In this document: positions 1 to 5,861 of the stretch, piece by piece
How positions within the stretch are numbered: position 1 is the first letter of the stretch
Layout of the letters: the number at the start of each line of letters is the position of its first letter
Notes under the pieces: generated by a model
Seen by the model: only the letters and a program-made list of their open reading frames with translations
Databases searched by the model: none
What the model was told of the DNA's origin: nothing
Source of the DNA: Immundisolibacteraceae bacterium
GTDB taxonomy: Bacteria; Pseudomonadota; Gammaproteobacteria; Immundisolibacterales; Immundisolibacteraceae
DNA: 8,994 nucleotides
Assembly (NCBI GenBank): GCA_019090185.1
Contig: JAHRWJ010000109.1
Location: 1-8,994, forward strand
Reading direction: 5' to 3'
Program-made: the position numbers and the translations under genes

Positions 1-2
1 CC

Positions 3-95
3 AAACTGGATGGTGAATTTTCAGAACCAGCCACGGCTCGAATAGCTGGCGAATTAGGCCTGGAAAAAACTGAAAGCTGTTACAGGTTGCCCTGA
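3..95 (+). CDS. Possible C-terminal end of an upstream gene (partial)
   Basis: Frame 3 is open from the window edge for 30 codons and ends at TGA 93-95; the peptide ends in ESCYRLP. The other two plus frames hit stops within 45 bases. The residue mix (charged, with an ATARIAGELGLEK segment that could form an amphipathic helix) looks protein-like, but 30 residues are too few to name a family. It is followed directly by a weak hairpin. It may simply be chance coding. Confidence 0.35.
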   Translation, partial: KLDGEFSEPATARIAGELGLEKTESCYRLP

Positions 96-99
96 TTTA

Positions 100-118
100 T
101 CAAGCGCTAAGCGTTTGA
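100..118 (+). terminator. Weak hairpin after the partial upstream frame
   Basis: Arms TCAAGCG (100-106) and CGTTTGA (112-118) pair with one G-U wobble around the loop CTAAG, five bases after the stop of the partial frame. There is no clear T tract behind it, so a terminator role is only suggested by position. Confidence 0.2.
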
Positions 119-421
119 AATAGATCGTTATTGTGTAAATATTGTCCTTCCAGTTTGCATTGCTCGGGCTACACTTTGTGGGCTTCATGCAACCGCCGTC
201 CTGGTTTAGAACGCGAGCCTGTTTTTAAGGGCAAAGCTGTCCGGGTTTGAACTGGTTTCAAGTCTGTCTGGCCGCGACTGTGGATGTTCAAACTTTGCCC
301 TGCCCGGTGGCTGTTTAGCGCCCGGGAGAATCGGTGACCGAGCTTGCCACGTATTTTTATACAGCTGGTTTGGTATTACTGTGACTGGGGCTTCCTTTGT
401 TAATTTTCAGAGTGGATAAAC
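119..421. other. Intergenic leader with GTTTGAA-type inverted motifs
   Basis: About 300 bases without a supported gene upstream of the monooxygenase. I could not find a convincing -35/-10 pair. The visible structure is a set of related motifs: GTTTGAAC (245-252) inverted against GTTCAAAC (286-293), and a shorter TTGAA-N5-TTCAA at 247-261. A further GTTTGAA lies just upstream at 113-119. These could be binding sites for a dimeric regulator of the downstream operon. That is inference from symmetry only. Confidence 0.35.
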
Positions 422-1531
422 ATGGCACGTCCGATTGGTCTATTTTCAGAAACTTCGTTAAACGGTCCACGTAATGTTCGTGAGTATTACCGCGAGCTAG
501 GTCAGCAGATCGTGCTTGGCGACAAGCTCGGCTTTGATTTCTTTTCCTGCACCCAGAGCTACGGCCTCGATTTTGCCGATAGCACCTTCTCTATTTCTCC
601 TGATCCGTTGGCGCTGTTTGCGGCGCAGATTCCGTTAACCGAAAAAATTAAGATTCTCACTGCGATCACCATTGCGCCGTTTCATCACCCGGCAATGGCG
701 CTTTCAGATGCGGCTGCGATTGATAACCTCAGTGATGGCCGAGTCATGCTGGGTGTAGGCCGCGGCCACCCCTGGTTGTACGACCGTATGGGTCTGGATC
801 AGAGCGAATCTCGGGCGCGATTCACCGAATTTGGCACCATGGCCCGTACCATTCTGGATGATCAGACCGGCCGCCATACCCTGAAAGGTAAGTTCTGGAA
901 CACCGATGATTTCGAGCTACTGCCTAAGTTTGTGCAGCAAGACCCGGAAGTTTATGTCGCCGTTATTGGTGGCCCGCCGTCGGCGCTGGAAGCTGCCCGC
1001 AATCGGTTTGGTTTGATTTTCCCCAGCTATTTGGGCATGAAAATGGATGACGTACTGGTGATTCAGGAAGCTTACCAGGCAGAACATAATCGGCTCTGGG
1101 GCTGTGACGGCAAGACCCTGCTTGGTATTCATGCCTCAACACTTGAAGACGCGGAGTTGGCCAATCGTAAAGGGGTTGAATCACTGGCGGGCCAGCTCAA
1201 GGTGTTTGCCCGTAATATGGTGGAGTTTTCCGCCAAACTGGGCCCGGACTATCCAGCCTACGGACCCATCGGTGAGTTTTTTACCATGATGGCCGAGCCA
1301 GAGAACTGTCAGCGCATGGTGGCCGAAGAGTGGCCCACCTATATGGCGGTTTGGGGCAATGCCGAGCAGTCGTTGCCGAAGTTCGAAGAGCTGGTCAATG
1401 CGGTGAAGCCCCACGGGCTAATCATTAATATCGATGCGGGTGGTGTTGACCACGGCCACGTGATTGATTCGATGAACTATTTTGGTGATAAGGTGCTAGC
1501 ACCGTTGCAGGAAATACTCGACGCAAGTTAA
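422..1531 (+). CDS. LLM class flavin-dependent oxidoreductase (bacterial luciferase-like monooxygenase)
   Basis: The 369-residue protein has the TIM-barrel pattern of the luciferase-like monooxygenase family. It starts with a short beta strand (PIGLFSE), has GDKLGFDFFSCTQS near residues 33-46, and carries the family segment around residues 89-115 (HPAMALSDAAAIDNLSDGR followed by GVGRG). Length is normal for a LuxA-like single-domain member. Family enzymes use reduced FMN, supplied by a separate reductase, and O2 to oxygenate an organic substrate in the cytoplasm; the flavin reductase at 5332-5805 is a possible partner. The N-terminus does not resemble the longer DszA/NtaA subgroup. ATG 422 is preceded by a modest GTGGA site. 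The amidohydrolase follows 79 bases later with no terminator between, so the two are probably co-transcribed. The substrate cannot be assigned. Confidence 0.9.
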   Translation: MARPIGLFSETSLNGPRNVREYYRELGQQIVLGDKLGFDFFSCTQSYGLDFADSTFSISPDPLALFAAQIPLTEKIKILTAITIAPFHHPAMALSDAAAIDNLSDGRVMLGVGRGHPWLYDRMGLDQSESRARFTEFGTMARTILDDQTGRHTLKGKFWNTDDFELLPKFVQQDPEVYVAVIGGPPSALEAARNRFGLIFPSYLGMKMDDVLVIQEAYQAEHNRLWGCDGKTLLGIHASTLEDAELANRKGVESLAGQLKVFARNMVEFSAKLGPDYPAYGPIGEFFTMMAEPENCQRMVAEEWPTYMAVWGNAEQSLPKFEELVNAVKPHGLIINIDAGGVDHGHVIDSMNYFGDKVLAPLQEILDAS

Positions 1532-1563
1532 GTAGTCCACCAGTTAAGCAATCCAGTTAAGTA
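1526..1563 (+). repeat. Three direct copies of AGTTAAG(T/C)A
   Basis: AGTTAAGTA occurs at 1526-1534 and 1555-1563, and AGTTAAGCA at 1542-1550. The first copy contains the TAA stop of the monooxygenase. Start-to-start spacing is 16 and 13 bases, so this is not a strict tandem array. It may be slippage-derived or chance. Confidence 0.45.
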
Positions 1564-1610
1564 AACCAGCACAACAAACTGCTTCTAATATAAAGACCGG
1601 GGGGACGGTA

Positions 1611-2606
1611 ATGAAAATTGATTGTTATACCCATGTGATGCCACAGAATTTTTATGCGCGATTAAAGGCAGCGATGACCGGGCCAGATTATCTATCTGGT
1701 CTGCTGGAGAGCATGCCGGAGTTGGCGGATATGGATGCCAGAATCGCGATCATGGATGACCTGGGGATCGATCAACAGGTTATTACGCTCTCCTCGCCGC
1801 CATTAGAAGTGGCGATTGAATCCCCGGAGCTGGCCGCAGAGCTTGCCCGAGTGGCCAACGATGAAATAGCCGCCATGGCAGCCAGGCGGCCAGACCGGTT
1901 TATTCCGGTTGGTATTGTGGCGATGAACAACCCGCAGTCGATGGTCGTAGAGGCCAAACGTTGCCTCACCGAGCTCGGTATGAAAGGCGTGCTGATCTAT
2001 ACCAGCGCCAAGGGTAAGCCCCTGGATTTACCTGAATTTAGGGAATTTTTTGCGCTGATGGCGGACCATGATGCGCCTATCTGGCTGCACCCGGCCCGTG
2101 GTGGCAACCAGGCCGATTATGCCGGTGAAGATGCCTCTAAATACTGGATCTGGCAGGTGTTTGGTTGGCCCTATGAGACCACCGCTGCGATGACCCGTTT
2201 GGTGTTCGACGGTCTGTTTGACCGTCATCCCGATATTAAAATTATTACCCACCACGCCGGTGCCATGCTGCCGTTTTTTGATAAGCGGGTGGAGTGGGTT
2301 TATGACCGCCAGGGCATGCCTGAACTGGATCAGGCCCGGGAAAAATTGCAGCGTAAACCGAGTGACTATTTCCGCATGTTTTACAACGACACGGCCCTCA
2401 TGGGTAGTATTGCTGGCATGCAGGCGGCTTATGCTTTCTTTGGTGGTGAGCGGTTACTGTTCGGCACCGATACCCCGTTTGATGGCATGGGTGGCGAAGG
2501 CTTTACCGCAGATACCCTAAAAAGTATCGAAGCGATGCCGATACCGCCGGCCGAACGTGAGGCTATTTATGCGGGTAATTTACAACGCATTATTGGTGCT
2601 GGTTAA
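1611..2606 (+). CDS. Amidohydrolase 2 (ACMSD-like) family metal-dependent hydrolase/decarboxylase
   Basis: A 331-residue protein of the amidohydrolase superfamily, related to 2-amino-3-carboxymuconate-6-semialdehyde decarboxylase and aromatic acid decarboxylases. Landmarks are IDCYTHVMP at 3-11, WLHP with His160, ITHHAGAMLP at 212-221 with His214/215, and LLFGTDTPF with Asp287. These match the metal and catalytic positions of the family on a TIM barrel. The usual N-terminal HxH pair reads Tyr6-Thr7-His8, so the first metal ligand is replaced by tyrosine. Family members decarboxylate or hydrolyse ring-cleavage products; the exact reaction here is unknown. ATG 1611 follows a GGGGGA purine block at good spacing. 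It is placed behind a flavin monooxygenase and 16 bases ahead of a DUF2237 gene, which fits a catabolic operon. Confidence 0.88.
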   Translation: MKIDCYTHVMPQNFYARLKAAMTGPDYLSGLLESMPELADMDARIAIMDDLGIDQQVITLSSPPLEVAIESPELAAELARVANDEIAAMAARRPDRFIPVGIVAMNNPQSMVVEAKRCLTELGMKGVLIYTSAKGKPLDLPEFREFFALMADHDAPIWLHPARGGNQADYAGEDASKYWIWQVFGWPYETTAAMTRLVFDGLFDRHPDIKIITHHAGAMLPFFDKRVEWVYDRQGMPELDQAREKLQRKPSDYFRMFYNDTALMGSIAGMQAAYAFFGGERLLFGTDTPFDGMGGEGFTADTLKSIEAMPIPPAEREAIYAGNLQRIIGAG

Positions 2607-2622
2607 CCCCGGTGGAGGTTAA

Positions 2623-3015
2623 GTGTTGAACGCTCCTGAAGAAAAAGCAGAATCGCTAAATGTATTTGGTGAACCGTTAGAGCCCTGCAGTATGGACCCG
2701 CTGACCGGCTATTTTCGGGATGGCTGTTGCAACACAGCGGATCACGACGCTGGATCGCATACCGTCTGCATCGTAGCTTCCTCTGAGTTTCTAGAGTATT
2801 CCCGGTTTCGTGGCAACGACCTGTCGACCCCGGTACCCGAGTTTGGCTTTGCCGGTGTTAAACCCGGCCAGAGCTGGTGCTTGTGTGCCGCCCGTTGGAT
2901 GGAGGCCGAAGAGCTCGGCATGGCGCCACGACTGCGGTTGGCCAGCACCCACAAGCGGGCGCTGGAGATTGTGCCGCTGGCATTGATGAAAAAGTACGCC
3001 GCTGATTTGAACTAG
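2623..3015 (+). CDS. DUF2237 family protein
   Basis: A 130-residue small protein matching the DUF2237 pattern: NVFGEPLEPC (13-22), TGYFRDGCC (28-36), DAGSHTVCI (42-50), GNDLSTPVPEFGFAGVKPG (64-82), SWCLCAARW (84-92) and a C-terminal TH..AL..VPL segment. Six cysteines (22, 35, 36, 49, 86, 88) include the CC and CxC pairs, which hints at metal binding or redox chemistry, but the family has no established function that I know of. The start is GTG 2623 or TTG 2626. A perfect GGAGG at 2614-2618 lies 4 bases before the GTG and 7 before the TTG, so TTG is also credible. It follows the amidohydrolase by 16 bases and is likely the last gene of that operon. Confidence 0.85.
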   Translation: MLNAPEEKAESLNVFGEPLEPCSMDPLTGYFRDGCCNTADHDAGSHTVCIVASSEFLEYSRFRGNDLSTPVPEFGFAGVKPGQSWCLCAARWMEAEELGMAPRLRLASTHKRALEIVPLALMKKYAADLN

Positions 3016-3170
3016 GGAACCTCTGAAAAACGGTAAATTCGTATCTACTTGCCTAAAAAATCCAGTTTTTTCGCCGCCTCATAGCGCCTACTGTTGGTGC
3101 AAAACTAGGCAATAGCCCCACTATTACCAGCATTATTGCTCTCAAATCTGAACTTTCTGAGGAACCATCT
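3016..3170. other. Intergenic stretch with possible insertion-sequence end remnant
   Basis: It starts GGGAACCTCTGAAAAACGG (3015-3033), which resembles the terminal inverted repeats of some IS elements as I remember them. TTGCCTA (3049-3055) is inverted against TAGGCAA (3106-3112), and AACCTCTG (3018-3025) is inverted against CAGAGGTT (3204-3211). No transposase is present. A minus-strand frame is open for about 60 codons between stops near 3241 and 3053, but it resembles nothing I recognise. A remnant or miniature element is possible, not shown. Confidence 0.25.
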
Positions 3171-3330
3171 GCTTCTACCCCAAGGGTATTTCCGCTGGGC
3201 AACCAGAGGTTTGCAGTTGCTCCCTGGTCAGGGCTGCTTTACAAGCCAGGCGTTAGTCTAGATACTCGCTTGTCCGAATTAAGTCTCAACGGAGGGTTTA
3301 CCGAGTAATCGGTAATTCGAGGCAAGCGAT
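3171..3330 (+). promoter_or_regulatory. Hairpin-rich leader upstream of the cold-shock gene
   Basis: This stretch ahead of the cold-shock start can fold into several small hairpins: TACCC/GGGTA (3176-3188, loop CAA), CTGG/CCAG (3195-3206, loop GCAA), CCCT/AGGG (3222-3233), and the strongest, TTACCGA/TCGGTAA (3298-3315) with a GTAA loop. Two loops are of the stable GNRA type. Long structured leaders that respond to temperature are known for cspA-type genes. I did not find the E. coli cold-box sequence or a clear promoter, so the role is inferred. Confidence 0.45.
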
Positions 3331-3540
3331 ATGGCAGATCTAATTGATGGCACGGTTAAGTGGTTCAACGAAAGTAAGGGCTTCGGTTTTATAGAGCAGT
3401 CCGGTGGCAAGGATGTGTTCGTGCATTTCAGCGCGATCAATGGCGAGGGTCGTAAAACGCTGATTGATGGCCAGCAGGTCACCATGGAAGTTGTCGAGGG
3501 CGAAAAAGGTCCCCAGGCGCAGAACGTCACGCCACTCTAG
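3331..3540 (+). CDS. Cold-shock protein, CspA family
   Basis: A 69-residue single cold-shock domain with essentially the full family length. It opens with [17 protein letters not shown], which includes the RNP1 motif KGFGFI, followed by DVFVHFSAI with RNP2 (VFVHF) and the C-terminal strands [20 protein letters not shown]. Such proteins are five-stranded OB-fold single-stranded RNA/DNA binding chaperones in the cytoplasm. ATG 3331 is preceded by GAGG (3319-3322) at 8 bases, and a 7-bp hairpin lies just upstream of that site. The family assignment is firm; which paralogue it is (cold-inducible or constitutive) cannot be decided, so no symbol is given. Confidence 0.96.
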   Translation: MADLIDGTVKWFNESKGFGFIEQSGGKDVFVHFSAINGEGRKTLIDGQQVTMEVVEGEKGPQAQNVTPL

Positions 3541-3670
3541 GCCGCCCGCTCCGGCGAACTGGCCGGCAAGGTTAATAGTCGTTCAATCAGCTGGCGGTTG
3601 CTATTGGCGGGTTCAGGTGTGGACCCTGGGCTTTGCTGCTTCCTATGAAAGTTTTTGAGTAAGCGCCAGT

Positions 3671-4390
3671 TTGAAACAACCAACCATTAATTTTTTTATT
3701 TTGACTGCCTGGGGGTTGCTGCTGAGCCTGGTGTTGATCGCTGCTCTGGCGGTTGGCTGGGAGCTAATGGCCTGGCAGGATTTCGGCTACCGCTGGTTAC
3801 ATGATCTGATTGGTATCGCTGCCACGGTTGACCACTATGGGCCATTGAATGCGCTACGCCCGGACTTCCATTTGACCAGCCTGGACGAGCGCGTTCGGCT
3901 GTTCGCCGTGCTGGTAGAAGCAATTCACCATCAGGGTGCTGGCCTGCAATCGGTGGCGTATTTCGGTATCGATGGTCAAAAAATAGGCTTACTGCTGACT
4001 CAAGCCGAGATAATTCATCTTAATGATGTGGCACGGTTGGTTAGCCGGTTGCGTCCGCTGGGGTGGGCGGCGATGGTGTTAGCGCTGGTTGGCTCGGTCT
4101 GGATACGTGTCGGAGGTGAAATCTTGTCCGGTCGCAAACTGTTGGCGGTGGCGGCGGGTGGGATAGGTTTGATGGTCGCGTTGCTGCTGATGTTTGGTGC
4201 CGAGACCCTGTTTTACTGGCTGCACACGGTGGTTTTTCCGCCAGGCCATCAATGGTTTTTCTATTATGAAGAGTCGTTGATGAGCATGATGATGCAGGCA
4301 CCGGATCTGTTTGGCGCCATCGCCCTGATCTGGGCAGTATTAGTTTTTATGGCGATTACCATCTGGTACCAACTGCTTCGCCGAAGTTGA
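3671..4390 (+). CDS. DUF1461 (TIGR01906-type) membrane protein, Lit-like
   Basis: A 239-residue integral membrane protein with hydrophobic segments at about 8-30, 131-146, 157-178 and 213-235. Between the first and second lies an extracytoplasmic-type domain holding EIIHLNDVARL (113-123), and FYWLHTVVFPPGHQWFF (181-197) follows the third. The pattern matches DUF1461, the family of the Firmicutes lipoprotein intramolecular transacylase Lit. His116 and His185 fall where I expect its catalytic histidine pair. Lit moves an acyl chain from the lipid of a lipoprotein to its N-terminal cysteine; whether the gammaproteobacterial version does this is unknown. The start must be TTG 3671: an in-frame TGA lies at 3656-3658, and the next Met (34) would remove the first membrane segment. 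The ribosome binding site is weak. A DUF1330 gene follows after 33 bases. Confidence 0.75.
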   Translation: MKQPTINFFILTAWGLLLSLVLIAALAVGWELMAWQDFGYRWLHDLIGIAATVDHYGPLNALRPDFHLTSLDERVRLFAVLVEAIHHQGAGLQSVAYFGIDGQKIGLLLTQAEIIHLNDVARLVSRLRPLGWAAMVLALVGSVWIRVGGEILSGRKLLAVAAGGIGLMVALLLMFGAETLFYWLHTVVFPPGHQWFFYYEESLMSMMMQAPDLFGAIALIWAVLVFMAITIWYQLLRRS

Positions 4391-4423
4391 GTTGGCTATC
4401 GGATTCAGGAGTGACTATTTAGC

Positions 4424-4729
4424 ATGTCGGCATATTTAATCTATCGGGCCAACGTCCGCGATGCGCAAGCTTACGCAGCCTATATGGCCCTTACCCCAGG
4501 GGTCATTGCCGAGTTTGGTGGGCGATTCCTGGTGCGCGGTGGTCGTACCGAAACCCTGGAGGGTGACAGCGAAGAGCGGCGCACCATCCTTGTCGAGTTT
4601 CCCAATTTTGAAGCCGCTCAGCAGTTTTATGACTCGGATAGTTACATCAGCGCCAGGGTGTTGCGCGCTGATGTGGCCGATGTACAAATTGTGATTATTG
4701 ACGGTGAGCCGGGAGTCACCGGGCTCTAG
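4424..4729 (+). CDS. DUF1330 family protein
   Basis: A 101-residue protein with the DUF1330 pattern: SAYLIYRANVRDAQAYAAYM at the N-terminus, then FGGRFLVRGGRTETLEGD (about 31-48), a strand ending ILVEFPNFEAAQQFY (about 56-70) and S.SYISARVLRAD. The family has a ferredoxin-like alpha/beta barrel fold and usually forms dimers. No reaction is established for it, although members often sit near catabolic genes. ATG 4424 is preceded by AGGAG (4407-4411) at 12 bases, slightly long. It lies 33 bases after the Lit-like gene and may share its transcript. It ends 12 bases from the convergent gene at 4742. Confidence 0.9.
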   Translation: MSAYLIYRANVRDAQAYAAYMALTPGVIAEFGGRFLVRGGRTETLEGDSEERRTILVEFPNFEAAQQFYDSDSYISARVLRADVADVQIVIIDGEPGVTGL

Positions 4730-4741
4730 GGATCGTCCGTC
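4700..4741. terminator. Nested inverted repeats between convergent genes
   Basis: GACGG (4700-4704) pairs with CCGTC (4737-4741) and encloses GAGCC (4706-4710) with GGCTC (4722-4726). The structure spans the 12-base gap between two convergent genes, where a shared terminator would be expected. There is no strong T tract on either strand, so this is a weak call. Confidence 0.25.
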
Positions 4742-5125
4742 TTAATTACCAACCCGGTTCATCAGGCCGATGATTTCCCTAACCTCATAGTCAACGCTGT
4801 TATCTAGCAGCACGGCGACTCGGTTGAAGGTGGCGATCATGCTGCTGTGCTGGCCGTTAACGTAATAAGAATCAACCGGGTAAACATTACGACTGTCATC
4901 CGGGTTGCTGCTATTGTTGAGCATGGAGATGCCCATCATCGACATGCCAGCAACTTCGGCGTTATTCATCAATCGGGCTGCGCGTTCGTGGTCGATGCTA
5001 CCGGCGGCCTGGGTAAGCACCGGTTGGGCGGCCATGTTGGTCGCGTATTCTGAAGTTTTCCATCGCGCGGCACCGATGACGCCAGGTTGTCGAGCCAGCT
5101 CTTCCAGGGTGATTTCCTCAGCCAT
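4742..5125 (-). CDS. Small uncharacterised protein, possibly roadblock/LC7-like (DUF2173-like)
   Basis: 127 residues, no signal peptide or membrane segment. It opens with EEITLEELARQPGVIGAARW (3-22), an acidic/LEEL...PGV pattern typical of small roadblock/LC7-type proteins. It continues with a helical ERAARLMNNAEVAGMSMMGISML segment (47-69) and a sheet-like C-terminus (DSYYVNGQHSSMIATFNRVAVLLD), which also suits that fold. The match is by pattern only and I would not exclude an unrelated family. The start is well supported: ATG 5125 has GGAG (5133-5136) at 7 bases and an extended -10 promoter upstream. A terminator at 5254-5288 separates it from the flavin reductase gene, so it is probably transcribed alone. 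Confidence 0.72.
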   Translation of the reverse strand: MAEEITLEELARQPGVIGAARWKTSEYATNMAAQPVLTQAAGSIDHERAARLMNNAEVAGMSMMGISMLNNSSNPDDSRNVYPVDSYYVNGQHSSMIATFNRVAVLLDNSVDYEVREIIGLMNRVGN

Positions 5126-5158
5126 TTTTTTGCTCCATATTTGAACGCCGTGGGACTT

Positions 5159-5167
5159 ATCATAACA
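5159..5167 (-). promoter_or_regulatory. Extended -10 promoter of the roadblock-like gene
   Basis: On the minus strand the bases read TGT then TATGAT, an extended -10 element (TGn plus one mismatch to TATAAT). No good -35 is present, as is common for extended -10 promoters. Transcription would start near 5152, about 27 bases before the ATG at 5125, which has a good GGAG site. Confidence 0.45.
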
Positions 5168-5198
5168 GTAGGGTTAGCGGTCATCTAACCTAACTACT
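5167..5198 (-). promoter_or_regulatory. Interrupted inverted repeat next to the promoter (candidate operator)
   Basis: Plus-strand arms are AGTAG+GGTTAG (5167-5177) and CTAACC+TAA+CTACT (5185-5198). That gives eleven paired positions with one three-base bulge and a 7-base centre. The element abuts the extended -10 at 5159-5167 and covers its -35 zone, where an activator or repressor would bind. No regulator gene is in the window. Confidence 0.4.
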
Positions 5199-5253
5199 GA
5201 AGTCAAAGAGTCAGGCTTCTGAGCATGCTGGGTAACTATTGGCCCGGGTTGGC

Positions 5254-5288
5254 TAAAAGTAAAATTGCCCGAGGTTTTCGCCTCGGCA
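5254..5288 (-). terminator. Rho-independent terminator of the flavin reductase operon
   Basis: On the minus strand TGCCGAGG (5288-5281), loop CGAAAA, then CCTCGGGCA (5274-5266) form an 8-bp GC-rich stem with one bulged base. It is followed by the T-rich run ATTTTACTTTTAG (5265-5253). It lies 43 bases past the flavin reductase stop. It is the best terminator in the window and marks the end of the minus-strand catabolic operon. Confidence 0.8.
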
Positions 5289-5331
5289 GGGCTTTGCCAG
5301 CTGCTCACCTGACGAAATTCTGCCGGACAGC

Positions 5332-5805
5332 TTAGCCAATGCTGGCGTACTTACCGTTAAAAAATAGCAGTGGGTCGGCCTCATCCGGGGCGCCGCTATC
5401 AACCACTTCGCCAATCAGGATCAGGTGATCGCCACCTTCGTAGGTATTCCAGAGCTTGCAGTCGAGCCAGCCGATGTTGCCCTCTAGCAGGGGTGCGCCG
5501 GTTTCAGCGGTGAAAGTGGCGACGCCATTCATTTTCTCCGGGCCGCCCTTTTTGGCCATTGCATTGGATAGATCCTGCTGATCAGCGGCCAGTATGCTGA
5601 CACTAAAACAGCCGGAATCCTGGATCGGTTTGAGAGTGTCCGATTCGCGGATAATGGAGAACATGACCAACGGCGGGTCTAGCGAGACCGAGCTGAAGGA
5701 ATTCACGGTCATGGCGTAGTTGTTGCCCTGGGTGTCGTGGGTGCTAATAACGGTGACACCGGTGGCGAAACGACCGAACAGGCCGCGTAACTGTTTAGGA
5801 TCCAT
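5332..5805 (-). CDS. Flavin reductase family protein (FMN reductase of a two-component monooxygenase)
   Basis: 157 residues with the classic flavin reductase-like pattern: LRGLFGRFATGVTVIST (6-22), MTVNSFSSVSLDPPLVMFSI (32-51), FSVSILAADQQDLS (67-80), then GDHLILIGEV (125-134) and LLFFNGKYASIG at the C-terminus. Homologues such as HpaC and DszD-type partners use NAD(P)H to reduce FMN or FAD, which diffuses to a monooxygenase. I chose ATG 5805 because the conserved domain begins there and family length is about 160. A longer frame from ATG 5925 would add 40 non-conserved residues and overlap the upstream gene by 64 bases. The ribosome binding site (GGA at 7 bases) is weak. It is 56 bases after the DszB-like gene and ends just before a terminator, so it is the last gene of that operon. 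No monooxygenase is in this operon; the LLM gene at 422 is the nearest candidate partner. Confidence 0.9.
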   Translation of the reverse strand: MDPKQLRGLFGRFATGVTVISTHDTQGNNYAMTVNSFSSVSLDPPLVMFSIIRESDTLKPIQDSGCFSVSILAADQQDLSNAMAKKGGPEKMNGVATFTAETGAPLLEGNIGWLDCKLWNTYEGGDHLILIGEVVDSGAPDEADPLLFFNGKYASIG

Positions 5806-5861
5806 GGATTTATCCAGTTTATTAATGAAAGAAGTTTGAGGAACGCTTTTTAGTGGAGCGG

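Noticed and set aside
422..1531. Calling the LLM gene a DszA homologue because of the DszB-like gene nearby
   Set aside because: Its length (369 residues) and N-terminal pattern are LuxA-like, not those of the longer DszA/NtaA subgroup; only the broad superfamily is shared.
3055..3071. A6/T6 hairpin (AAAAAA, five bases, TTTTTT) as terminator of the DUF2237 operon
   Set aside because: An all A-T stem is too weak for a rho-independent terminator and there is no separate T tract.
3055..3239. Minus-strand open frame of about 60 codons in the cold-shock leader region
   Set aside because: It has no good start or ribosome binding site and matches no family I recognise; the region is better explained as leader and possible IS-end DNA.
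3551..3566. CCGGC/GCCGG hairpin after the cold-shock gene as a terminator
   Set aside because: The stem is only 5 bp and is followed by CAAGGTTAATAG rather than a T run.
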